From assembly GCA_037389465.1 (NCBI GenBank), contig JAZARR010000186.1:1-64000 (forward strand): a stretch of 64,000 nucleotides of DNA, read 5' to 3'. This document shows, piece by piece, positions 15,421 through 27,400 of this stretch. Under the pieces are notes generated by a model. The model searched no databases and was not told where the DNA came from. It was given only the letters and a program-made list of their open reading frames with translations. Source of the stretch: Baylisascaris procyonis. Its lineage: Eukaryota; Nematoda; Chromadorea; Rhabditida; Ascarididae. The first letter of the stretch is position 1, and each line of letters opens with the position of its first letter. A program made the position numbers and the translations under genes.

Positions 15421-18400
15421 TTAGGCTTAGGCTTAGGCTTAGGCTTAGGCTTAGGCTTAGGCTTAGGCTTAGGCTTAGGCTTAGGCTTAGGCTTAGGCTT
15501 AGGCTTAGGCTTAGGCTTAGGCTTAGGCTTAGGCTTAGGCTTAGGCTTAGGCTTAGGCTTAGGCTTAGGCTTAGGCTTAGGCTTAGGCTTAGGCTTAGGC
15601 TTAGGCTTAGGCTTAGGCTTAGGCTTAGGCTTAGGCTTAGGCTTAGGCTTAGGCTTAGGCTTAGGCTTAGGCTTAGGCTTAGGCTTAGGCTTAGGCTTAG
15701 GCTTAGGCTTAGGCTTAGGCTTAGGCTTAGGCTTAGGCTTAGGCTTAGGCTTAGGCTTAGGCTTAGGCTTAGGCTTAGGCTTAGGCTTAGGCTTAGGCTT
15801 AGGCTTAGGCTTAGGCTTAGGCTTAGGCTTAGGCTTAGGCTTAGGCTTAGGCTTAGGCTTAGGCTTAGGCTTAGGCTTAGGCTTAGGCTTAGGCTTAGGC
15901 TTAGGCTTAGGCTTAGGCTTAGGCTTAGGCTTAGGCTTAGGCTTAGGCTTAGGCTTAGGCTTAGGCTTAGGCTTAGGCTTAGGCTTAGGCTTAGGCTTAG
16001 GCTTAGGCTTAGGCTTAGGCTTAGGCTTAGGCTTAGGCTTAGGCTTAGGCTTAGGCTTAGGCTTAGGCTTAGGCTTAGGCTTAGGCTTAGGCTTAGGCTT
16101 AGGCTTAGGCTTAGGCTTAGGCTTAGGCTTAGGCTTAGGCTTAGGCTTAGGCTTAGGCTTAGGCTTAGGCTTAGGCTTAGGCTTAGGCTTAGGCTTAGGC
16201 TTAGGCTTAGGCTTAGGCTTAGGCTTAGGCTTAGGCTTAGGCTTAGGCTTAGGCTTAGGCTTAGGCTTAGGCTTAGGCTTAGGCTTAGGCTTAGGCTTAG
16301 GCTTAGGCTTAGGCTTAGGCTTAGGCTTAGGCTTAGGCTTAGGCTTAGGCTTAGGCTTAGGCTTAGGCTTAGGCTTAGGCTTAGGCTTAGGCTTAGGCTT
16401 AGGCTTAGGCTTAGGCTTAGGCTTAGGCTTAGGCTTAGGCTTAGGCTTAGGCTTAGGCTTAGGCTTAGGCTTAGGCTTAGGCTTAGGCTTAGGCTTAGGC
16501 TTAGGCTTAGGCTTAGGCTTAGGCTTAGGCTTAGGCTTAGGCTTAGGCTTAGGCTTAGGCTTAGGCTTAGGCTTAGGCTTAGGCTTAGGCTTAGGCTTAG
16601 GCTTAGGCTTAGGCTTAGGCTTAGGCTTAGGCTTAGGCTTAGGCTTAGGCTTAGGCTTAGGCTTAGGCTTAGGCTTAGGCTTAGGCTTAGGCTTAGGCTT
16701 AGGCTTAGGCTTAGGCTTAGGCTTAGGCTTAGGCTTAGGCTTAGGCTTAGGCTTAGGCTTAGGCTTAGGCTTAGGCTTAGGCTTAGGCTTAGGCTTAGGC
16801 TTAGGCTTAGGCTTAGGCTTAGGCTTAGGCTTAGGCTTAGGCTTAGGCTTAGGCTTAGGCTTAGGCTTAGGCTTAGGCTTAGGCTTAGGCTTAGGCTTAG
16901 GCTTAGGCTTAGGCTTAGGCTTAGGCTTAGGCTTAGGCTTAGGCTTAGGCTTAGGCTTAGGCTTAGGCTTAGGCTTAGGCTTAGGCTTAGGCTTAGGCTT
17001 AGGCTTAGGCTTAGGCTTAGGCTTAGGCTTAGGCTTAGGCTTAGGCTTAGGCTTAGGCTTAGGCTTAGGCTTAGGCTTAGGCTTAGGCTTAGGCTTAGGC
17101 TTAGGCTTAGGCTTAGGCTTAGGCTTAGGCTTAGGCTTAGGCTTAGGCTTAGGCTTAGGCTTAGGCTTAGGCTTAGGCTTAGGCTTAGGCTTAGGCTTAG
17201 GCTTAGGCTTAGGCTTAGGCTTAGGCTTAGGCTTAGGCTTAGGCTTAGGCTTAGGCTTAGGCTTAGGCTTAGGCTTAGGCTTAGGCTTAGGCTTAGGCTT
17301 AGGCTTAGGCTTAGGCTTAGGCTTAGGCTTAGGCTTAGGCTTAGGCTTAGGCTTAGGCTTAGGCTTAGGCTTAGGCTTAGGCTTAGGCTTAGGCTTAGGC
17401 TTAGGCTTAGGCTTAGGCTTAGGCTTAGGCTTAGGCTTAGGCTTAGGCTTAGGCTTAGGCTTAGGCTTAGGCTTAGGCTTAGGCTTAGGCTTAGGCTTAG
17501 GCTTAGGCTTAGGCTTAGGCTTAGGCTTAGGCTTAGGCTTAGGCTTAGGCTTAGGCTTAGGCTTAGGCTTAGGCTTAGGCTTAGGCTTAGGCTTAGGCTT
17601 AGGCTTAGGCTTAGGCTTAGGCTTAGGCTTAGGCTTAGGCTTAGGCTTAGGCTTAGGCTTAGGCTTAGGCTTAGGCTTAGGCTTAGGCTTAGGCTTAGGC
17701 TTAGGCTTAGGCTTAGGCTTAGGCTTAGGCTTAGGCTTAGGCTTAGGCTTAGGCTTAGGCTTAGGCTTAGGCTTAGGCTTAGGCTTAGGCTTAGGCTTAG
17801 GCTTAGGCTTAGGCTTAGGCTTAGGCTTAGGCTTAGGCTTAGGCTTAGGCTTAGGCTTAGGCTTAGGCTTAGGCTTAGGCTTAGGCTTAGGCTTAGGCTT
17901 AGGCTTAGGCTTAGGCTTAGGCTTAGGCTTAGGCTTAGGCTTAGGCTTAGGCTTAGGCTTAGGCTTAGGCTTAGGCTTAGGCTTAGGCTTAGGCTTAGGC
18001 TTAGGCTTAGGCTTAGGCTTAGGCTTAGGCTTAGGCTTAGGCTTAGGCTTAGGCTTAGGCTTAGGCTTAGGCTTAGGCTTAGGCTTAGGCTTAGGCTTAG
18101 GCTTAGGCTTAGGCTTAGGCTTAGGCTTAGGCTTAGGCTTAGGCTTAGGCTTAGGCTTAGGCTTAGGCTTAGGCTTAGGCTTAGGCTTAGGCTTAGGCTT
18201 AGGCTTAGGCTTAGGCTTAGGCTTAGGCTTAGGCTTAGGCTTAGGCTTAGGCTTAGGCTTAGGCTTAGGCTTAGGCTTAGGCTTAGGCTTAGGCTTAGGC
18301 TTAGGCTTAGGCTTAGGCTTAGGCTTAGGCTTAGGCTTAGGCTTAGGCTTAGGCTTAGGCTTAGGCTTAGGCTTAGGCTTAGGCTTAGGCTTAGGCTTAG

Positions 18401-21400
18401 GCTTAGGCTTAGGCTTAGGCTTAGGCTTAGGCTTAGGCTTAGGCTTAGGCTTAGGCTTAGGCTTAGGCTTAGGCTTAGGCTTAGGCTTAGGCTTAGGCTT
18501 AGGCTTAGGCTTAGGCTTAGGCTTAGGCTTAGGCTTAGGCTTAGGCTTAGGCTTAGGCTTAGGCTTAGGCTTAGGCTTAGGCTTAGGCTTAGGCTTAGGC
18601 TTAGGCTTAGGCTTAGGCTTAGGCTTAGGCTTAGGCTTAGGCTTAGGCTTAGGCTTAGGCTTAGGCTTAGGCTTAGGCTTAGGCTTAGGCTTAGGCTTAG
18701 GCTTAGGCTTAGGCTTAGGCTTAGGCTTAGGCTTAGGCTTAGGCTTAGGCTTAGGCTTAGGCTTAGGCTTAGGCTTAGGCTTAGGCTTAGGCTTAGGCTT
18801 AGGCTTAGGCTTAGGCTTAGGCTTAGGCTTAGGCTTAGGCTTAGGCTTAGGCTTAGGCTTAGGCTTAGGCTTAGGCTTAGGCTTAGGCTTAGGCTTAGGC
18901 TTAGGCTTAGGCTTAGGCTTAGGCTTAGGCTTAGGCTTAGGCTTAGGCTTAGGCTTAGGCTTAGGCTTAGGCTTAGGCTTAGGCTTAGGCTTAGGCTTAG
19001 GCTTAGGCTTAGGCTTAGGCTTAGGCTTAGGCTTAGGCTTAGGCTTAGGCTTAGGCTTAGGCTTAGGCTTAGGCTTAGGCTTAGGCTTAGGCTTAGGCTT
19101 AGGCTTAGGCTTAGGCTTAGGCTTAGGCTTAGGCTTAGGCTTAGGCTTAGGCTTAGGCTTAGGCTTAGGCTTAGGCTTAGGCTTAGGCTTAGGCTTAGGC
19201 TTAGGCTTAGGCTTAGGCTTAGGCTTAGGCTTAGGCTTAGGCTTAGGCTTAGGCTTAGGCTTAGGCTTAGGCTTAGGCTTAGGCTTAGGCTTAGGCTTAG
19301 GCTTAGGCTTAGGCTTAGGCTTAGGCTTAGGCTTAGGCTTAGGCTTAGGCTTAGGCTTAGGCTTAGGCTTAGGCTTAGGCTTAGGCTTAGGCTTAGGCTT
19401 AGGCTTAGGCTTAGGCTTAGGCTTAGGCTTAGGCTTAGGCTTAGGCTTAGGCTTAGGCTTAGGCTTAGGCTTAGGCTTAGGCTTAGGCTTAGGCTTAGGC
19501 TTAGGCTTAGGCTTAGGCTTAGGCTTAGGCTTAGGCTTAGGCTTAGGCTTAGGCTTAGGCTTAGGCTTAGGCTTAGGCTTAGGCTTAGGCTTAGGCTTAG
19601 GCTTAGGCTTAGGCTTAGGCTTAGGCTTAGGCTTAGGCTTAGGCTTAGGCTTAGGCTTAGGCTTAGGCTTAGGCTTAGGCTTAGGCTTAGGCTTAGGCTT
19701 AGGCTTAGGCTTAGGCTTAGGCTTAGGCTTAGGCTTAGGCTTAGGCTTAGGCTTAGGCTTAGGCTTAGGCTTAGGCTTAGGCTTAGGCTTAGGCTTAGGC
19801 TTAGGCTTAGGCTTAGGCTTAGGCTTAGGCTTAGGCTTAGGCTTAGGCTTAGGCTTAGGCTTAGGCTTAGGCTTAGGCTTAGGCTTAGGCTTAGGCTTAG
19901 GCTTAGGCTTAGGCTTAGGCTTAGGCTTAGGCTTAGGCTTAGGCTTAGGCTTAGGCTTAGGCTTAGGCTTAGGCTTAGGCTTAGGCTTAGGCTTAGGCTT
20001 AGGCTTAGGCTTAGGCTTAGGCTTAGGCTTAGGCTTAGGCTTAGGCTTAGGCTTAGGCTTAGGCTTAGGCTTAGGCTTAGGCTTAGGCTTAGGCTTAGGC
20101 TTAGGCTTAGGCTTAGGCTTAGGCTTAGGCTTAGGCTTAGGCTTAGGCTTAGGCTTAGGCTTAGGCTTAGGCTTAGGCTTAGGCTTAGGCTTAGGCTTAG
20201 GCTTAGGCTTAGGCTTAGGCTTAGGCTTAGGCTTAGGCTTAGGCTTAGGCTTAGGCTTAGGCTTAGGCTTAGGCTTAGGCTTAGGCTTAGGCTTAGGCTT
20301 AGGCTTAGGCTTAGGCTTAGGCTTAGGCTTAGGCTTAGGCTTAGGCTTAGGCTTAGGCTTAGGCTTAGGCTTAGGCTTAGGCTTAGGCTTAGGCTTAGGC
20401 TTAGGCTTAGGCTTAGGCTTAGGCTTAGGCTTAGGCTTAGGCTTAGGCTTAGGCTTAGGCTTAGGCTTAGGCTTAGGCTTAGGCTTAGGCTTAGGCTTAG
20501 GCTTAGGCTTAGGCTTAGGCTTAGGCTTAGGCTTAGGCTTAGGCTTAGGCTTAGGCTTAGGCTTAGGCTTAGGCTTAGGCTTAGGCTTAGGCTTAGGCTT
20601 AGGCTTAGGCTTAGGCTTAGGCTTAGGCTTAGGCTTAGGCTTAGGCTTAGGCTTAGGCTTAGGCTTAGGCTTAGGCTTAGGCTTAGGCTTAGGCTTAGGC
20701 TTAGGCTTAGGCTTAGGCTTAGGCTTAGGCTTAGGCTTAGGCTTAGGCTTAGGCTTAGGCTTAGGCTTAGGCTTAGGCTTAGGCTTAGGCTTAGGCTTAG
20801 GCTTAGGCTTAGGCTTAGGCTTAGGCTTAGGCTTAGGCTTAGGCTTAGGCTTAGGCTTAGGCTTAGGCTTAGGCTTAGGCTTAGGCTTAGGCTTAGGCTT
20901 AGGCTTAGGCTTAGGCTTAGGCTTAGGCTTAGGCTTAGGCTTAGGCTTAGGCTTAGGCTTAGGCTTAGGCTTAGGCTTAGGCTTAGGCTTAGGCTTAGGC
21001 TTAGGCTTAGGCTTAGGCTTAGGCTTAGGCTTAGGCTTAGGCTTAGGCTTAGGCTTAGGCTTAGGCTTAGGCTTAGGCTTAGGCTTAGGCTTAGGCTTAG
21101 GCTTAGGCTTAGGCTTAGGCTTAGGCTTAGGCTTAGGCTTAGGCTTAGGCTTAGGCTTAGGCTTAGGCTTAGGCTTAGGCTTAGGCTTAGGCTTAGGCTT
21201 AGGCTTAGGCTTAGGCTTAGGCTTAGGCTTAGGCTTAGGCTTAGGCTTAGGCTTAGGCTTAGGCTTAGGCTTAGGCTTAGGCTTAGGCTTAGGCTTAGGC
21301 TTAGGCTTAGGCTTAGGCTTAGGCTTAGGCTTAGGCTTAGGCTTAGGCTTAGGCTTAGGCTTAGGCTTAGGCTTAGGCTTAGGCTTAGGCTTAGGCTTAG

Positions 21401-24400
21401 GCTTAGGCTTAGGCTTAGGCTTAGGCTTAGGCTTAGGCTTAGGCTTAGGCTTAGGCTTAGGCTTAGGCTTAGGCTTAGGCTTAGGCTTAGGCTTAGGCTT
21501 AGGCTTAGGCTTAGGCTTAGGCTTAGGCTTAGGCTTAGGCTTAGGCTTAGGCTTAGGCTTAGGCTTAGGCTTAGGCTTAGGCTTAGGCTTAGGCTTAGGC
21601 TTAGGCTTAGGCTTAGGCTTAGGCTTAGGCTTAGGCTTAGGCTTAGGCTTAGGCTTAGGCTTAGGCTTAGGCTTAGGCTTAGGCTTAGGCTTAGGCTTAG
21701 GCTTAGGCTTAGGCTTAGGCTTAGGCTTAGGCTTAGGCTTAGGCTTAGGCTTAGGCTTAGGCTTAGGCTTAGGCTTAGGCTTAGGCTTAGGCTTAGGCTT
21801 AGGCTTAGGCTTAGGCTTAGGCTTAGGCTTAGGCTTAGGCTTAGGCTTAGGCTTAGGCTTAGGCTTAGGCTTAGGCTTAGGCTTAGGCTTAGGCTTAGGC
21901 TTAGGCTTAGGCTTAGGCTTAGGCTTAGGCTTAGGCTTAGGCTTAGGCTTAGGCTTAGGCTTAGGCTTAGGCTTAGGCTTAGGCTTAGGCTTAGGCTTAG
22001 GCTTAGGCTTAGGCTTAGGCTTAGGCTTAGGCTTAGGCTTAGGCTTAGGCTTAGGCTTAGGCTTAGGCTTAGGCTTAGGCTTAGGCTTAGGCTTAGGCTT
22101 AGGCTTAGGCTTAGGCTTAGGCTTAGGCTTAGGCTTAGGCTTAGGCTTAGGCTTAGGCTTAGGCTTAGGCTTAGGCTTAGGCTTAGGCTTAGGCTTAGGC
22201 TTAGGCTTAGGCTTAGGCTTAGGCTTAGGCTTAGGCTTAGGCTTAGGCTTAGGCTTAGGCTTAGGCTTAGGCTTAGGCTTAGGCTTAGGCTTAGGCTTAG
22301 GCTTAGGCTTAGGCTTAGGCTTAGGCTTAGGCTTAGGCTTAGGCTTAGGCTTAGGCTTAGGCTTAGGCTTAGGCTTAGGCTTAGGCTTAGGCTTAGGCTT
22401 AGGCTTAGGCTTAGGCTTAGGCTTAGGCTTAGGCTTAGGCTTAGGCTTAGGCTTAGGCTTAGGCTTAGGCTTAGGCTTAGGCTTAGGCTTAGGCTTAGGC
22501 TTAGGCTTAGGCTTAGGCTTAGGCTTAGGCTTAGGCTTAGGCTTAGGCTTAGGCTTAGGCTTAGGCTTAGGCTTAGGCTTAGGCTTAGGCTTAGGCTTAG
22601 GCTTAGGCTTAGGCTTAGGCTTAGGCTTAGGCTTAGGCTTAGGCTTAGGCTTAGGCTTAGGCTTAGGCTTAGGCTTAGGCTTAGGCTTAGGCTTAGGCTT
22701 AGGCTTAGGCTTAGGCTTAGGCTTAGGCTTAGGCTTAGGCTTAGGCTTAGGCTTAGGCTTAGGCTTAGGCTTAGGCTTAGGCTTAGGCTTAGGCTTAGGC
22801 TTAGGCTTAGGCTTAGGCTTAGGCTTAGGCTTAGGCTTAGGCTTAGGCTTAGGCTTAGGCTTAGGCTTAGGCTTAGGCTTAGGCTTAGGCTTAGGCTTAG
22901 GCTTAGGCTTAGGCTTAGGCTTAGGCTTAGGCTTAGGCTTAGGCTTAGGCTTAGGCTTAGGCTTAGGCTTAGGCTTAGGCTTAGGCTTAGGCTTAGGCTT
23001 AGGCTTAGGCTTAGGCTTAGGCTTAGGCTTAGGCTTAGGCTTAGGCTTAGGCTTAGGCTTAGGCTTAGGCTTAGGCTTAGGCTTAGGCTTAGGCTTAGGC
23101 TTAGGCTTAGGCTTAGGCTTAGGCTTAGGCTTAGGCTTAGGCTTAGGCTTAGGCTTAGGCTTAGGCTTAGGCTTAGGCTTAGGCTTAGGCTTAGGCTTAG
23201 GCTTAGGCTTAGGCTTAGGCTTAGGCTTAGGCTTAGGCTTAGGCTTAGGCTTAGGCTTAGGCTTAGGCTTAGGCTTAGGCTTAGGCTTAGGCTTAGGCTT
23301 AGGCTTAGGCTTAGGCTTAGGCTTAGGCTTAGGCTTAGGCTTAGGCTTAGGCTTAGGCTTAGGCTTAGGCTTAGGCTTAGGCTTAGGCTTAGGCTTAGGC
23401 TTAGGCTTAGGCTTAGGCTTAGGCTTAGGCTTAGGCTTAGGCTTAGGCTTAGGCTTAGGCTTAGGCTTAGGCTTAGGCTTAGGCTTAGGCTTAGGCTTAG
23501 GCTTAGGCTTAGGCTTAGGCTTAGGCTTAGGCTTAGGCTTAGGCTTAGGCTTAGGCTTAGGCTTAGGCTTAGGCTTAGGCTTAGGCTTAGGCTTAGGCTT
23601 AGGCTTAGGCTTAGGCTTAGGCTTAGGCTTAGGCTTAGGCTTAGGCTTAGGCTTAGGCTTAGGCTTAGGCTTAGGCTTAGGCTTAGGCTTAGGCTTAGGC
23701 TTAGGCTTAGGCTTAGGCTTAGGCTTAGGCTTAGGCTTAGGCTTAGGCTTAGGCTTAGGCTTAGGCTTAGGCTTAGGCTTAGGCTTAGGCTTAGGCTTAG
23801 GCTTAGGCTTAGGCTTAGGCTTAGGCTTAGGCTTAGGCTTAGGCTTAGGCTTAGGCTTAGGCTTAGGCTTAGGCTTAGGCTTAGGCTTAGGCTTAGGCTT
23901 AGGCTTAGGCTTAGGCTTAGGCTTAGGCTTAGGCTTAGGCTTAGGCTTAGGCTTAGGCTTAGGCTTAGGCTTAGGCTTAGGCTTAGGCTTAGGCTTAGGC
24001 TTAGGCTTAGGCTTAGGCTTAGGCTTAGGCTTAGGCTTAGGCTTAGGCTTAGGCTTAGGCTTAGGCTTAGGCTTAGGCTTAGGCTTAGGCTTAGGCTTAG
24101 GCTTAGGCTTAGGCTTAGGCTTAGGCTTAGGCTTAGGCTTAGGCTTAGGCTTAGGCTTAGGCTTAGGCTTAGGCTTAGGCTTAGGCTTAGGCTTAGGCTT
24201 AGGCTTAGGCTTAGGCTTAGGCTTAGGCTTAGGCTTAGGCTTAGGCTTAGGCTTAGGCTTAGGCTTAGGCTTAGGCTTAGGCTTAGGCTTAGGCTTAGGC
24301 TTAGGCTTAGGCTTAGGCTTAGGCTTAGGCTTAGGCTTAGGCTTAGGCTTAGGCTTAGGCTTAGGCTTAGGCTTAGGCTTAGGCTTAGGCTTAGGCTTAG

Positions 24401-27400
24401 GCTTAGGCTTAGGCTTAGGCTTAGGCTTAGGCTTAGGCTTAGGCTTAGGCTTAGGCTTAGGCTTAGGCTTAGGCTTAGGCTTAGGCTTAGGCTTAGGCTT
24501 AGGCTTAGGCTTAGGCTTAGGCTTAGGCTTAGGCTTAGGCTTAGGCTTAGGCTTAGGCTTAGGCTTAGGCTTAGGCTTAGGCTTAGGCTTAGGCTTAGGC
24601 TTAGGCTTAGGCTTAGGCTTAGGCTTAGGCTTAGGCTTAGGCTTAGGCTTAGGCTTAGGCTTAGGCTTAGGCTTAGGCTTAGGCTTAGGCTTAGGCTTAG
24701 GCTTAGGCTTAGGCTTAGGCTTAGGCTTAGGCTTAGGCTTAGGCTTAGGCTTAGGCTTAGGCTTAGGCTTAGGCTTAGGCTTAGGCTTAGGCTTAGGCTT
24801 AGGCTTAGGCTTAGGCTTAGGCTTAGGCTTAGGCTTAGGCTTAGGCTTAGGCTTAGGCTTAGGCTTAGGCTTAGGCTTAGGCTTAGGCTTAGGCTTAGGC
24901 TTAGGCTTAGGCTTAGGCTTAGGCTTAGGCTTAGGCTTAGGCTTAGGCTTAGGCTTAGGCTTAGGCTTAGGCTTAGGCTTAGGCTTAGGCTTAGGCTTAG
25001 GCTTAGGCTTAGGCTTAGGCTTAGGCTTAGGCTTAGGCTTAGGCTTAGGCTTAGGCTTAGGCTTAGGCTTAGGCTTAGGCTTAGGCTTAGGCTTAGGCTT
25101 AGGCTTAGGCTTAGGCTTAGGCTTAGGCTTAGGCTTAGGCTTAGGCTTAGGCTTAGGCTTAGGCTTAGGCTTAGGCTTAGGCTTAGGCTTAGGCTTAGGC
25201 TTAGGCTTAGGCTTAGGCTTAGGCTTAGGCTTAGGCTTAGGCTTAGGCTTAGGCTTAGGCTTAGGCTTAGGCTTAGGCTTAGGCTTAGGCTTAGGCTTAG
25301 GCTTAGGCTTAGGCTTAGGCTTAGGCTTAGGCTTAGGCTTAGGCTTAGGCTTAGGCTTAGGCTTAGGCTTAGGCTTAGGCTTAGGCTTAGGCTTAGGCTT
25401 AGGCTTAGGCTTAGGCTTAGGCTTAGGCTTAGGCTTAGGCTTAGGCTTAGGCTTAGGCTTAGGCTTAGGCTTAGGCTTAGGCTTAGGCTTAGGCTTAGGC
25501 TTAGGCTTAGGCTTAGGCTTAGGCTTAGGCTTAGGCTTAGGCTTAGGCTTAGGCTTAGGCTTAGGCTTAGGCTTAGGCTTAGGCTTAGGCTTAGGCTTAG
25601 GCTTAGGCTTAGGCTTAGGCTTAGGCTTAGGCTTAGGCTTAGGCTTAGGCTTAGGCTTAGGCTTAGGCTTAGGCTTAGGCTTAGGCTTAGGCTTAGGCTT
25701 AGGCTTAGGCTTAGGCTTAGGCTTAGGCTTAGGCTTAGGCTTAGGCTTAGGCTTAGGCTTAGGCTTAGGCTTAGGCTTAGGCTTAGGCTTAGGCTTAGGC
25801 TTAGGCTTAGGCTTAGGCTTAGGCTTAGGCTTAGGCTTAGGCTTAGGCTTAGGCTTAGGCTTAGGCTTAGGCTTAGGCTTAGGCTTAGGCTTAGGCTTAG
25901 GCTTAGGCTTAGGCTTAGGCTTAGGCTTAGGCTTAGGCTTAGGCTTAGGCTTAGGCTTAGGCTTAGGCTTAGGCTTAGGCTTAGGCTTAGGCTTAGGCTT
26001 AGGCTTAGGCTTAGGCTTAGGCTTAGGCTTAGGCTTAGGCTTAGGCTTAGGCTTAGGCTTAGGCTTAGGCTTAGGCTTAGGCTTAGGCTTAGGCTTAGGC
26101 TTAGGCTTAGGCTTAGGCTTAGGCTTAGGCTTAGGCTTAGGCTTAGGCTTAGGCTTAGGCTTAGGCTTAGGCTTAGGCTTAGGCTTAGGCTTAGGCTTAG
26201 GCTTAGGCTTAGGCTTAGGCTTAGGCTTAGGCTTAGGCTTAGGCTTAGGCTTAGGCTTAGGCTTAGGCTTAGGCTTAGGCTTAGGCTTAGGCTTAGGCTT
26301 AGGCTTAGGCTTAGGCTTAGGCTTAGGCTTAGGCTTAGGCTTAGGCTTAGGCTTAGGCTTAGGCTTAGGCTTAGGCTTAGGCTTAGGCTTAGGCTTAGGC
26401 TTAGGCTTAGGCTTAGGCTTAGGCTTAGGCTTAGGCTTAGGCTTAGGCTTAGGCTTAGGCTTAGGCTTAGGCTTAGGCTTAGGCTTAGGCTTAGGCTTAG
26501 GCTTAGGCTTAGGCTTAGGCTTAGGCTTAGGCTTAGGCTTAGGCTTAGGCTTAGGCTTAGGCTTAGGCTTAGGCTTAGGCTTAGGCTTAGGCTTAGGCTT
26601 AGGCTTAGGCTTAGGCTTAGGCTTAGGCTTAGGCTTAGGCTTAGGCTTAGGCTTAGGCTTAGGCTTAGGCTTAGGCTTAGGCTTAGGCTTAGGCTTAGGC
26701 TTAGGCTTAGGCTTAGGCTTAGGCTTAGGCTTAGGCTTAGGCTTAGGCTTAGGCTTAGGCTTAGGCTTAGGCTTAGGCTTAGGCTTAGGCTTAGGCTTAG
26801 GCTTAGGCTTAGGCTTAGGCTTAGGCTTAGGCTTAGGCTTAGGCTTAGGCTTAGGCTTAGGCTTAGGCTTAGGCTTAGGCTTAGGCTTAGGCTTAGGCTT
26901 AGGCTTAGGCTTAGGCTTAGGCTTAGGCTTAGGCTTAGGCTTAGGCTTAGGCTTAGGCTTAGGCTTAGGCTTAGGCTTAGGCTTAGGCTTAGGCTTAGGC
27001 TTAGGCTTAGGCTTAGGCTTAGGCTTAGGCTTAGGCTTAGGCTTAGGCTTAGGCTTAGGCTTAGGCTTAGGCTTAGGCTTAGGCTTAGGCTTAGGCTTAG
27101 GCTTAGGCTTAGGCTTAGGCTTAGGCTTAGGCTTAGGCTTAGGCTTAGGCTTAGGCTTAGGCTTAGGCTTAGGCTTAGGCTTAGGCTTAGGCTTAGGCTT
27201 AGGCTTAGGCTTAGGCTTAGGCTTAGGCTTAGGCTTAGGCTTAGGCTTAGGCTTAGGCTTAGGCTTAGGCTTAGGCTTAGGCTTAGGCTTAGGCTTAGGC
27301 TTAGGCTTAGGCTTAGGCTTAGGCTTAGGCTTAGGCTTAGGCTTAGGCTTAGGCTTAGGCTTAGGCTTAGGCTTAGGCTTAGGCTTAGGCTTAGGCTTAG

